Origin: Caenorhabditis remanei
Taxonomy: Eukaryota > Nematoda > Chromadorea > Rhabditida > Rhabditidae
Direction of reading: 5' to 3'
DNA: 64,000 nt
NCBI RefSeq assembly: GCF_010183535.1
Contig: NC_071328.1
Span: forward strand, 8,432,001-8,496,000
In this document: in pieces, positions 25,863 to 36,235 of the stretch
Layout: each line of letters starts with the position of its first letter
Position numbering within the stretch: position 1 is the first letter of the stretch
The notes under the pieces: generated by a model
Databases searched by the model: none
What the model was told of the DNA's origin: nothing
What the model saw: the letters and a program-made list of their open reading frames with translations, nothing else
Made by a program: the position numbers and the translations under genes

Positions 25863-26892
25863 TCAGTTCGCCGCTTTTTCTTCCCTTTTCGAGTAGCCGG
25901 TAATCATTTTATTCAATATAACGAGCAGATTTTTCTTAGTTATTTCCGCTCCATCGTTATAATGTCTCCAAGTCGAAATGATTTGTTTAGATATCTTACA
26001 GTGTGGGGATCCACATCGTTCGAATGATACGCATATAACACAGAACTGGGATGGATCGGAGTTTGCTGGGAAGCTGGACGATGGCATTTGATCTATGGCA
26101 TCCAAGACAATTGAGCTCGCTTCACTCATTTTCATGTTTTCATCGAATTTTATTAACTTTCTTTCAACTAGAGTATTGCTTTCCATGGACTTCTCTGATT
26201 GTGAAGGGGACTGTGACTGACATTTGAAAATAGGTTTTTCGTTGACTCGTGAGTCATTTTCCTTGATTTTCTTCTCTGGAAGCTCGTTCAATGTCGCATT
26301 TGAGCCTCTCCTTCTGCCCGTCTTACTCTTTGAATCCACAATTTCCGAATCGCGATGTTCAGTTTCGATATGTCGTCGTACTTCATTTTTTGTTCGAAAC
26401 GAAGCTGTACAGTTGTCAGCTATGCAAACAATCTGAAGTAGGTTCGAATTGATCAAAAACACTTCATCTAAACTTTTGTTAATATCGGATTTCGAATGTT
26501 TAGAGAAGATCATTCTAAAATAGTAAAGTTTTTAAGTCTCACCTTCATATCTTCATTTTTCACCGCAGGCGGTGAAATAATTTCTCGACTTTTCAACTCT
26601 TTGAGCATTTCTAGACTGACTTCAAGATGATCAATGTGTTTTAAAAAAACATGATGATTCATGTCAACTCCAGTTGAAAACCAACTTTGACAATTTTCCC
26701 AGCCGCATTTTATCTGAAACACTTTTTCTAGAATATTCGAAACCAGCCTATCTGCCCGCCAAACACCACTTGTCTTTTATATATAAGAATGAATCCCAAA
26801 AAATATAGATTTTTTATACAAACGATTGGCAAATCTATATATTTGAAAGGCCATTAACTAACCATTTCTGGTGGAATCCGTCGGCTTCCCAT
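25863..26892 (-). CDS. C2H2 zinc-finger protein, paralog B of a tandem pair
   Basis: Three exons (26892-26863, 26713-26543, 26432-25863) give 256 residues. The start MGSRRIPPEM mirrors the MARPPEM start of its neighbour, and exon 2 begins IKCGWENCQSWFSTGVDMN, nearly the same as in paralog A. Finger 1 is C-x4-C ... H-x4-H; exon 3 adds a second, CIADNCTASFRTKNEVRRH followed by E-T-E-H. After a Lys/Ser-rich linker (KSKTGRRRGSN) there is a short cysteine cluster (FCVICVSFERCGSPHC) that resembles in position the NYCVVCLDY cluster of paralog A. The stop codon is 658 bases upstream of the paralog A start on the same strand. The role is probably nuclear and DNA binding; this is inferred from the fingers only. 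Confidence 0.8.
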
Positions 26893-27589
26893 TTTCAAGA
26901 TTCAGATTGACGAGTTCCCTGCAATAGCAAATATTTAGATATTCTGGTTTCAGATTGATAATATTAGGGGAACAAAACGTTTCTTATACTGTCAAAAATA
27001 GATTTGCAATGTCGGCATAGAAAATGTTTTAAAGTCCAATCAGGAAACAAAAAGTTCCATCTCTTTATCTTCCTTGTAACATTCCGTACGCTCTGTTACT
27101 CGACGAAAGTTCGATATGAGCCTCTATTACTTTTGAGCCGGGAGGTGAAAAAAAAACCAACAAAACTCTTGAAAATCCCTATTCGATTTAGACGAGTTGT
27201 GTTTGCACATTAATAACAAGACATCATCAAAGCTGAACAAAAAACAACAAGGAACAGCAGTTTATTGAAATTTTATTTAGAAATTCGCAGTTTTGAACGA
27301 AGAAAAAATGTCGCTGCGGGACCCGACGACTTTTCAAGCCATGTTCCTTTAAGCTGCGCCTTTAATTTATGGATTACTTTTCTCGAACTTCACTTTTGCC
27401 GAAACATGTTTCGACAAAATTTTATTTATATAAACACTTATTTAGCTCAACACGGTCTCCCCCGCTGTGAAAAGGAAGTGCAAGAAACGTCAAGCCCTTT
27501 TTTTACGTTTCAATTCAATTATTTTATTTTGTGCATTGAAAATCCAGTATATTCAAGTTTTAGACGGCGCAATGGATGAAAAAAGTTTC

Positions 27590-28125
27590 ATTGAATTGTA
27601 GACAATGAAGTTGTCTTTAATTAGCCAGAAAATGGACATTTTGGTTAGAAATTGACTTTTTTCGATACAGAAGAACCGATTTTCAGAAAACTGGGATGTT
27701 CTGCAATTTTAGCCGATGTTTCTTTTTCTAAAAATTGTAATCGTTTCAGAGCGGTCTCGAGTACACAGATGGTGCCTTCATAGATGGCGCCGATTGATAA
27801 GCAGACACGAGTTTCCATGAGATAACTGATATGTGCAACTTTAATTAGAAATTGTTTTCTGCCAAATAAGTTACTCTTTTTTGAAAATCGGTTTTTCTGT
27901 ATCAAAAAAGTCAATTTCTTACCAGGATTTATGTTTTCAGGCTCATTCGACGGAGAATTTCATTGTCTACAATACAATTCTGATACATGGGACAGTTTTT
28001 CATACTTTGCTTCGAATAATTATTGTAGAAAATGAAATTCTCCGTCGAATGAGCCTGATTGTAGACAATGAAATTCTCCGTCGAATGAGCCTGAAAACAT
28101 AAATCCTGGTAAGAAATTGACTTTT
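27590..28125. repeat. Compound foldback repeat with nested inverted repeats
   Basis: Two inverted pairs interlock. (a) 27645-27690 is the complement of 27885-27925 (shared GAAATTGACTTTTTT and ACCGATTTTC blocks). (b) 27909-27975 is the complement of 28050-28125 (TTCTTACCAGGATTTATG against CATAAATCCTGGTAAGAA). A 25-base-scale block containing TCCGTCGAATGAGCCTGA is also directly duplicated at about 28038 and 28073. There is no coding capacity. It occupies the intergenic DNA between the zinc-finger gene and ndc-80. Confidence 0.7.
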
Positions 28126-28571
28126 CAAAATTTTAAATAACATTGGGTTTTCAAGAAACAGTTTCAAGTCGTAACATTTCCACAGTTTGAGATTTTGTTA
28201 ACAAACTCACCTCATTTCTACTGGTTCCAGTAATAAATCAGTGTTAATAAAGTTTCTAGAGAAAGTCTAGTTTTAAGTTGTTTCATAATTCTTTCATTTC
28301 GTGAATACGGAAAGAAGCAATAACCATTGTACCACTGCATTAGCACGGCCGAAAAATGCATGTCGTTGGACCGCAAGTGCGCCTCATTGACAATCACAAA
28401 AAGTGCGGGAAACGCAAGATTTGAAATTCGCATTGCCTTATTTATGATAAGGTTTTATATATATTTTGAAGCCAAAACACGTGTATTTTCATTTAGATCG
28501 AATTATAAAACTTCACTATTTCTTTATATCTATTTCCATCTTTTTTTCAATTTCTCATTTTCAGATTCCAA

Positions 28572-30718
28572 ATGTTCGGTACTGAACGACGTAAAACGGG
28601 TGGGGTGAACCTGAATGGGCGATCTTCTATTGCCATCACTCCAACGAAGCGATTTACTGATTTTGGTGCAACATCTGTTAGAAAGTATGCTTAATCTATA
28701 TTAATGAAATAAAATCATAATATTTTTTCAGAACAGACGGCCGTCCCAGTTTGAGCGTTGGTCAACTCGGACAACAATCATCTCGTCCATCTATTTTCAA
28801 AACATCTGTGCATGCTCCCAGAGATGTCAAGTCGTTTCAAGCCGCAAACGCTCACAAAATCTTCAATTTTCTCGTAGAATCAGATGGAGCAGATGCCCCA
28901 GCTGAAAGTGTGATCAGAACTCCACGAGGAAAAAATGATTTCATTGTGATTTTCGAATCAATGTACCAACATTTGAGTAAAGATTACGAGTTTCCTCCAC
29001 TCAACCAAGCTCGTATAGAAGAAGAGGTTTCATCGATTTTCAAAGGTCTTGGTTATCCATTCCATCTCAAGAATAGCTATTTTCAACCGATGGGCGCAAG
29101 CCATGGATGGCCGCATTTGTTGGATGCTCTTGCTTGGCTGGTTGATTTCATAAAAGTAAGCTCATTTGGGAGTTTATGTATCCGAATTAGAACGGTTTAA
29201 TCGTCTATAAATATTTTTGGAGAGAGCTTTACGATTGAGTACGAATAAAAATCACAATAGAAACACGGTTTTTTCTACAGCAAATTTGATAACTTATATT
29301 TTATATTTTCAGATCAACAAATCTGTGAGTGCTGACACCCAACACATTATATTCGGAGACTTCTTGGAACCAGCAAAAGTGCAAGAGAAAGCTCTGAGCT
29401 ACGCATGGTTTTCCACCACATTCAGAGACTACACAAACGACCGAAAATCAGCTGAAAGTTCCGATAGCGAGTTTTGGGTCGAAACAAAAAATAAACTGAG
29501 AAAATATTTCGAGGACTCGAACGAATATGAAGACATGACAGCAAATGCCCAAAGTGCTCTGCAACAACTTCGATTTGATTGTGATGAAATCGAATCAGAA
29601 AGAGGACAAGAGCAAACATATGTAGAAGATATTGCCAGATTGAAGGATGATATTAGGAAAGCGATGGATTACTTTGAGTCGGTTCAACATCTCAAAGAAC
29701 GGAAAGAGAACGAGACGGCGGTGATAAAAGAGGAACTTGAAGCAAAAGTTGCCGAGAACGAGAAGATACAGATGGCGGTGAACGAGCTGAAAGAGCGAAT
29801 TGAACAACAAAAACGAGTTCATGGACTAAACGGAAAGGAAGTTCGAAAGATGAATCTGGAGAACAGTAAAGACAAGGATACAGTGTCGGATCTTCAATCG
29901 GAACAAGAGATGCTGTCGAAACAACTTTGGAGGCTTAGAGATGAAAACCCGTTTAAGGACCAGAAAATGAAAGTGATACAAATCGCTGAAAATGTGACAA
30001 AAATTCTTTCCGGACTAAACATGCAATTTGAACTCGAATCATTACGACCGCCTGAAAACGAAAAAGAGCTTCGAGCATGTTGGGAGATTCTAATTGGTTC
30101 TTGGTTACCGGAGATCAATCGTCAGTTGCATCAAAGAAAATTAGATGTGGAAACGGAAAAATCGAGATTCCATCAAAAATTTGCAGCTGCTGAGTGAGTT
30201 TGGTAGTAGGAAAAGCGCAAACATTTAAAACTTTAATACTCATCACGATTCTAGTCAATTTTTCATTTCGGTTTTTCGAATGACGGTCATCTCTCAAATC
30301 TCCAAATCTCTTTTTCAGGGAACGAATTCAAATCGAGAATGAAGTGTTGGACGAAGTAAAAAAGAAAGAGGCTCGTGAAGAGAGAATCCACCGAGATGAA
30401 CGCGATGAATGGAAGGAGGCCCGTCAAAAACAAGAGAAGCGATACGATGAATTGGAGAACGAGAAAGAAATGTTGAAGAGAAAGATGCAGATGGATGGTA
30501 GCCTGGAGAAAGAAATCAAAGCTGAAAAAGAGAAAAAAGAGAAGATCAAGAAGGATTTGGAGGAGATGCATCAAGGATTGGAAGCCGTTTTTCGGAAAAA
30601 GCTGGAGAAAATAGCCTCGGAGACGGCTGAAATCGGAAATGAGAAAACCATGTTCCGTATTGAAGCGATAGAAGTTGAGAAGCTGATCGATCGAAAATGC
30701 TCTAACCAAAAAGTATAA
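28572..30718 (+). CDS. ndc-80: NDC80/HEC1 outer kinetochore protein
   Basis: A subunit of the four-protein NDC80 complex that couples kinetochores to spindle microtubules. Exons 28572-28684, 28732-29155, 29313-30193 and 30319-30718 give 605 residues. The basic, Ser/Thr-rich N-terminal tail (MFGTERRKTGG ... TPTKRFTDFG) is the usual Aurora B target region. Residues of about 95-190 form the calponin-homology-like head (FLVESDGADAP, FKGLGYPFHLKNSYFQPMGA, WPHLLDALAWLVDFIK). From about residue 230 the protein is a long heptad-type coiled coil, ending basic (SNQKV). Head plus coiled coil, length and the WPHLL.AL.WLVD.IK signature are diagnostic for the family. An acceptor (TTTTCAG) lies eight bases before the ATG, suggesting spliced-leader trans-splicing. 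Confidence 0.93.
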
Positions 30719-31473
30719 CTAGCAAAAATAACATTTAAACTTGTCGAAAAAACCAAGTTATAAAACTGATATTATTTTCTTGATATTATTTCTCTGTCTC
30801 ATGAAATAAACTTGGGTTTCCAACATTCAATTCTATTGTTTCACCAATATGTGAAAGAAATCAACATACTCTCCAACCTTTCCTAAGGAAAGGTGATGAT
30901 GTAAAAAATCTTCCTGGGGTATTGTTAGTAGGATTCGAACTGGGAAATGAACTGCAACCCATTATTCCTCAAAATCTATCAGGCTCAGTTATATGTACAA
31001 CTCAAATTTCAGAATCTCTTTATCTATAATTTGTCTTTGCTCTTGGTGTGTTATCTAGATTCTATTTTCTTCTTGTTTTTGAATTTTCGTAGATTTTCTT
31101 GCCGCTTGAACCTGCAAAAAACTACAGATATAGATTCTCCTTCCGTATTTTCAAACGTCCGTTGTCTCGAAATCAATAACCATTACATGCCTGCACATCG
31201 AAACAATCTATGCATACATAGTTTTTCATCTTCTCATTTTCACTCACACTATCTCATCTCAACAATTCTCTTGTACACTTCATTCCTCATTTTGTCTTCA
31301 AATACCTATTGGTGGAGGCTCAAGCAGACAAAGCGAATTATTGATTCATTAACTCATTCTTTTCGAATTGAAATCATTTTTCAAACAATCCACTATTCTT
31401 CTGACATATTTTATTAAAACTGCTTATCCTTTCTTCTTCCAATATTTCTCTTATTTCCAGGACAATCCACATC

Positions 31474-32748
31474 ATGATTTCTTCGTGTTCATCCGTGATT
31501 CTGATCGATCAAGAACCGATCCCAATGGACCCGACACCATCAACATCTGAAAATGACTCGAGAATTCAGACAAGACGGAGCCTTTGTTCGGCGTATAAGC
31601 TTTCAAATACAGTCTCGGTTCCCAAACAACACGATCAGCTTCATTCGGATCCAACTGATCAGTTGACCCAGTTGCTGAAGCAGTGTATAACACAAACGAA
31701 AGATCTGGTTGAGATGAGTGGAAGTTATCAGAAAAACCTTAAAGAGCCAAATGCTTCATTTGAAAAGCCTCTATCTTTCAAAAACCTGTTTGATGAGCTC
31801 AATCAAGGGTTCTATCAGTCGCCAACCTTCGAGACTCTTTCTAGTCCACAAAAGGTAGACAATGAGACTGAGGAATCTACTCTCCAACAGATTCCACGTG
31901 GATCAGTAACTTCCAAATATTGTCCCATAAAAAGGATTCATGTATTTGTTGTCAGTGTACTTGATGGGAGTGATATGGTGTTTCACTACTCTCCAGTTCA
32001 TCAGAATCTCATCCGTCACTACTGCTTAATCTGTGAGGATTCTGGAAACGGTGTAGTGGAAACATTGCAAAAAGAGGTGACAGAAGAAGAGGAAGAATCA
32101 TATAAATTCTATCCTCTCTTCCGTATTCTCTACTGTTCTCACATCAACTTGTTTGTGGTTCATTTCGGATTTCACGGTGTTATTTTGCAATGTGCATTCA
32201 ATGAATTCACCAGAGAATTCGAAGCATATGACTGCCAAGAATGCCCTGAAACTGTGAAAGAAGAACATCTAAAGCCAATTTATGTGGAGTACTGTGAAGC
32301 AATCAGTGATACAATTATCCATATGGCGAACACGATGACAGGATTCATAGAACAATATGTTTACGAGTCTAAAACAATGGAATTCAAGCAAGTATTCCAC
32401 CCAGAGAATGCATTCGATGGAGCCAAATTTTCACGAGATACTGTACTCTACGTGGTTCCAGAACCACATGGAAGAGAGACAAAGATAATGAGAGATTTGG
32501 AGGGGAAGGTGACAAAGCATACATATATTCCAGAGGACGAAGATCATGTGCAACTTCCTCAGCGCACTGTCCGAACTATTGGAGTTCAGAGAGCTCAGAA
32601 AGAAGTGGATTTGGATGTATTGAAAACGAAAGAAGAATCAATTTGGAGAGAAGAAGATTTGAAAATTCACGATTTTTATCAATCTGTTTTACCTCTTGCT
32701 ACTTCCACTCCACTCAAATCTGTGAAGACTCAAGATGATTTGGAATGA
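31474..32748 (+). CDS. Single-exon protein of unknown function, 424 residues
   Basis: One uninterrupted frame of 424 codons, unusual here because nearly all neighbours are split. The ATG follows a TTTCCAG acceptor by 13 bases. The N-terminal ~120 residues are polar and probably disordered (PMDPTPSTSENDSRIQTR). From about residue 150 there is a compact-looking domain with regular hydrophobic strands (IKRIHVFVVSVLDGSDMVF, INLFVVHFGFHGVILQC), then acidic and helical segments, and a basic/acidic tail. No catalytic motif, membrane segment or signal peptide is visible. I do not recognise the family; by context it might be a longin/roadblock-like fold, but that is a guess from the strand pattern. 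It lies 755 bases downstream of ndc-80 on the same strand, so co-transcription is possible but not shown. Confidence 0.8.
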   Translation: MISSCSSVILIDQEPIPMDPTPSTSENDSRIQTRRSLCSAYKLSNTVSVPKQHDQLHSDPTDQLTQLLKQCITQTKDLVEMSGSYQKNLKEPNASFEKPLSFKNLFDELNQGFYQSPTFETLSSPQKVDNETEESTLQQIPRGSVTSKYCPIKRIHVFVVSVLDGSDMVFHYSPVHQNLIRHYCLICEDSGNGVVETLQKEVTEEEEESYKFYPLFRILYCSHINLFVVHFGFHGVILQCAFNEFTREFEAYDCQECPETVKEEHLKPIYVEYCEAISDTIIHMANTMTGFIEQYVYESKTMEFKQVFHPENAFDGAKFSRDTVLYVVPEPHGRETKIMRDLEGKVTKHTYIPEDEDHVQLPQRTVRTIGVQRAQKEVDLDVLKTKEESIWREEDLKIHDFYQSVLPLATSTPLKSVKTQDDLE

Positions 32749-33036
32749 ACAATTCTTTCAAACAAGTTAATTTTAGATGCAATATGTTAAAATTTCAAAT
32801 AATTTCTTCGTTTCCCTTTCGTATGTTTAAATTTGCAGAGCCTACATTCTACTTTTTCCGGAAACATTCGCACCATCCTCAATCTTTTTTTCAGTTCGTT
32901 TCTCTCAAGATTTTTAAAAATTATTTTGTTTGTTTGAATGAATTGTTCCTATTATGAATATCTATCTTTCTGCATCGTTAAAATACAACTTTATTTACAT
33001 TCATTAAACTTTGGTTATGTACAATTAATGATGATT

Positions 33037-34127
33037 TTAGCTTCGCAATTTGGCCAATTTGGCTTCAAGATCTTCGAAATCTGCTGGAGCAGTATTGGCG
33101 CCGACTCGAGATGGGATGGATGGTACGTTGGAAAGCTGAAAAAAATATTGGTTAATCAGAAAATATCTCAATGTCTCAGTGCCTAGTTAAATTTTATTAT
33201 ATTTATTCTTAAAGGCTGAAACTTTGTTTAAAAATCACCTTTGAATTCATTTCAATTCCGATTTCATCAAGAACTTGAGCAACAATAGCATCTTGCTCTT
33301 CGGCATCTCCTGGTGCATCTAGGATTGAATCGAGTGTGTCGTTCATCATCTGAAATTATATGCATTTTGTACCAGATAACCAATTATTTAAATTGCCAGA
33401 TTCTGATCGGAAGCTACTCTGAAAGTATCTGAGCCTAACCGACTTACCTCTTCCGTTAATCCCATTCTCTCTTGTGCCATCTGGAATTCTCTCATATTTG
33501 CGGCAACTTTCTCCAATGGCATCAGCTTATTCATGTCCTTCATTGTCTTCACAGTTGTTCCCATCGCATTTCCCATCTTTGCCATACTTTGCATATGACT
33601 GAAAAGATGAAATCAATCAGTGATATATGACCATTATTCCGGAAACTTACGAATTCTGTGCCTGCACTCCACTAATTCTCGCACTCATCCCAATACTTTT
33701 CGTCTTTTGATTTCTCAATTGAACCAGTTGTTTCGCCAGATGACGTGCAGCATCATTGTGTCCTTTGGCTGCCAATTTTTTAATTTCTTGTTCTAATTCT
33801 TTTTCACGTCGATCCATTTGACGACGATCTGATTCCAAATCACGGTTTGTTCTGCGGAGTTCTCTCTTGTTGGCACGTTCGAGCTCTGAGAAAAAGAATG
33901 ATGAGACAGAAATAATTCTTGAATAATTTACTTTGAATCAGTTCGAAAAAATTATTCTTATTCTCACATTTTTAGAGTAACATCTTATATAATTCGAAAG
34001 TATCAAAAATCTAGTAAAATAGGTAGCCTATTTTGAAACCGTCTCTTTTATTTCAATCTTAACTCATGATATTTTATTTTTAATTAAAAAACTTACCCTT
34101 TGGATCTGGCTTGGAGAAAATATTCAT
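33037..34127 (-). CDS. ESCRT-III subunit of the VPS2/CHMP2 type, CHMP2B-like
   Basis: Polymerises on membranes for multivesicular body sorting, cytokinetic abscission and membrane repair. Exons 34127-34097, 33885-33651, 33598-33448, 33349-33239 and 33135-33037 give 208 residues, typical of CHMP2. The sequence begins MNIFSKPDPKELERANKREL, continues with the basic long helix hairpin (DRREKELEQEIKKLAAKG, AARHLAKQLVQLRNQKTK), then VKTMKDMNKLM, TEEMMNDTLDSILD and QVLDEIGIEM, and ends with an MIT-interacting motif (DLEAKLAKLR) that recruits VPS4. The MMNDTLD and DEIGIEM blocks are closer to CHMP2B than to CHMP2A as I know those proteins. An acceptor (TTTCAG, first exonic base 34161) lies 34 bases before the ATG, and the OXA1L-like gene ends 461 bases upstream on the same strand. 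Confidence 0.9.
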
Positions 34128-34587
34128 GACTGCGTTCTTCTTATTTTATTCCTTTCCTCTTCTGAAATTATTAAACTAAAAAAAAAGATAAATTGCTTGA
34201 CAGAAGTGGAAAATTCGAGGTAAATTTGAAAAAAGAAATGAAGAAAGAACTGAAATTTCCTCATTCTTTTCTTCTCTGCTTCTATTTCTCACTTTCTCTC
34301 AGCATGACTCATGAAAAAGGCCGCCTCGAAAAGACGTAAAGATATTGCGAAATGATGTGGTGTTTACCCATCGTTAGTGTTAGAATGCACGAAAAATATG
34401 TATATTAAAGCTCATCATTTTCTTTCTTCAGAAAAAATCGAACAGATTATCAAAAACCGATAAATTTCATGAGATAACAAAAAAAACAACGAAAAATGTA
34501 GTCTAATAAAAAAAACAACTCTGAAGTCTATTGGAAACTACTTTTAAAGAGAAAAATAAACGGATTCAGAAGATTAAGTCATCAGAA

Positions 34588-36038
34588 TCATGTGATCGGT
34601 TTGCCACGTCCCGCTTTTTTGAACGATGACGCGTCCCGTTGTCGGAGATCGGCAATTGATGGTGGAATCGATTTATTGTCTGAAAGTAAGCACATAAACA
34701 AAAATATGAAAAGGGAGAGGAAAATTATGTGTCGGTGATCGAAAAGAAGAAAATTAGGACAACAAAAAGTTCCCGGTTTGCGAATAAATTAGAAAATAAA
34801 TGTCTACTTTTATGTTCCTATTTAAAAGCACCACCCTCATCCTCCTCTATTCAACAAAAACTCACCTTTATACGATTTGAGAACTTGAGAGAACGCTGAC
34901 TTCTGTGCTGTACTTGGTGGTGGTGGTACGACTGGCGGAATCCCGAAAATTTTACGGATCGCATCCACTTTGAATGCACCCGCGTAGATGAGTGAAACGG
35001 CGTTCGAAGCTGTCCAGTACACACAGAGACCCTGAGAAAATATAATGATGATGATACAGTTAATGAGAGCCAATGTTAGATATTTGGTTCCAGAACATCT
35101 TACTACAAATTAGGTACAAATATGTTCAAAACGCAAATCTTACCGTAGCGAATTGCGAAGAAACTCCAAAAATGACAACCGGAAGACCGTAACTCATAAA
35201 CGCTCTCATTATGGGTGGCATTTGATCAGCAGACGTTCCCATTTCAATTCCAACTTTTGTCACCAAAGCCATTGTAGCTGCCGAAATGAATGGAAGAGCA
35301 TAATATGGATCAGTTGCTGTCAAATCAGTAAACCACAATATACCGCCTGTTGAGAGACCTGGATAGTTTACAGCAATCATCTTTTTGATAGCAAAGAATT
35401 GAGTGGCGAAAACTGCTCCGTTTGCAGCCATTACAAGGAATTGCCGACCCAAACGAATATCTTTCGAGCGAAGAAAATCGCGTTGTTCCAGAAGAATTTG
35501 TTGTTGAAGAAGTTGATTGTTCTCTTTTCTTGCTTCATCAATACGATCACGGAATTCATTCATTTCTTTTCGGTACATCGATTGCTTTGCTACCAGTTTC
35601 TGTGACATTACTGGAACTCCAACAAGAAGAGCACGAAGTGTTAAAGTAGCAGCAACGATTGTTAACCACCAAGGAAGATCCAAATGCACGTGCATTCCTA
35701 AAGTATAATCAGAATATTTAATCGAATTCAACAAGAAACCTACCTTCGAGCGCCCATCTGAAATATGAAGATGGTTTCCACCAAGACCATAAACCCAATT
35801 CCTCGAGTACCGATTCTCCTGATGCGATGAGCTCATCCAACGACAATCCGGGTACTGGTGGTGTTGGGAGAGGTGGAAGATCCGACGCGTTGGCAGCAGT
35901 TTCAGAAAATTTGAAGACGTCTTGTGAGGATATATTTCTGGTCTGACACGTGGCAATAATCGGGGTGGTTCGAATAAGTCGTAGCCTCAACGGAGTCGAC
36001 ATTCTGAAGGCCGCCGTTCGCATAGGAACGGAGAGCAT
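34588..36038 (-). CDS. Mitochondrial inner-membrane insertase, OXA1L/YidC family
   Basis: Inserts mitochondrially made proteins, such as respiratory chain subunits, into the inner membrane. Exons 36038-35744, 35697-35144, 35031-34866 and 34679-34588 give 368 residues. The first ~45 residues are Arg/Ser/Thr-rich without acidic residues (MRTAAFRMSTPLRLRLIRTT), a matrix-targeting presequence. The core has the family pattern: LPWWLTIVAATLTLRALL (TM1), a charged loop (MYRKEMNEFRDRIDEARKEN), GRQFLVMAANGAVFATQFFA (TM2), a third span at FISAATMALVTK, SYGLPVVIFGVSSQFATGL and YWTASNAVSLIYAGAF. The tail is short and basic (KKAGRGKPIT), as expected for ribosome contact. An acceptor TTTTCAG is 14 bases before the ATG. 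The gene begins only about 200 bases after the RTF2-like stop codon. Confidence 0.9.
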
Positions 36039-36051
36039 TTTTGAGTGTTTG

Positions 36052-36056
36052 GCTGA
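36052..36056 (-). promoter_or_regulatory. Probable trans-splice acceptor of the OXA1L-like mRNA
   Basis: On the minus strand, CTCGTTTTCAG|CC ends the intergenic spacer 14 bases before the start codon, with no possible donor or open frame in the ~200-base spacer. This is the pattern of a downstream operon gene receiving SL2. Confidence 0.5.
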
Positions 36057-36235
36057 AAACGAGAATTGGAGTTAGTATTCTGAAGTCTGAACAGAGAAAA
36101 AAGAGGAAAACCGGCAGAAACCAGTAAGTTTGCTAACAGTAGAGAGTCGGAAGTGGAATTGCTAAGGGAATGATTATTAATTTATTTGAGATGAACGTGA
36201 AGAGAATGTACAGTGAAATGAAAATATGCAATTCA

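Noticed and set aside
30900..30945. B-box-like GTTCGAATCC on the minus strand
   Set aside because: No A-box or cloverleaf can be made from the flanking bases.
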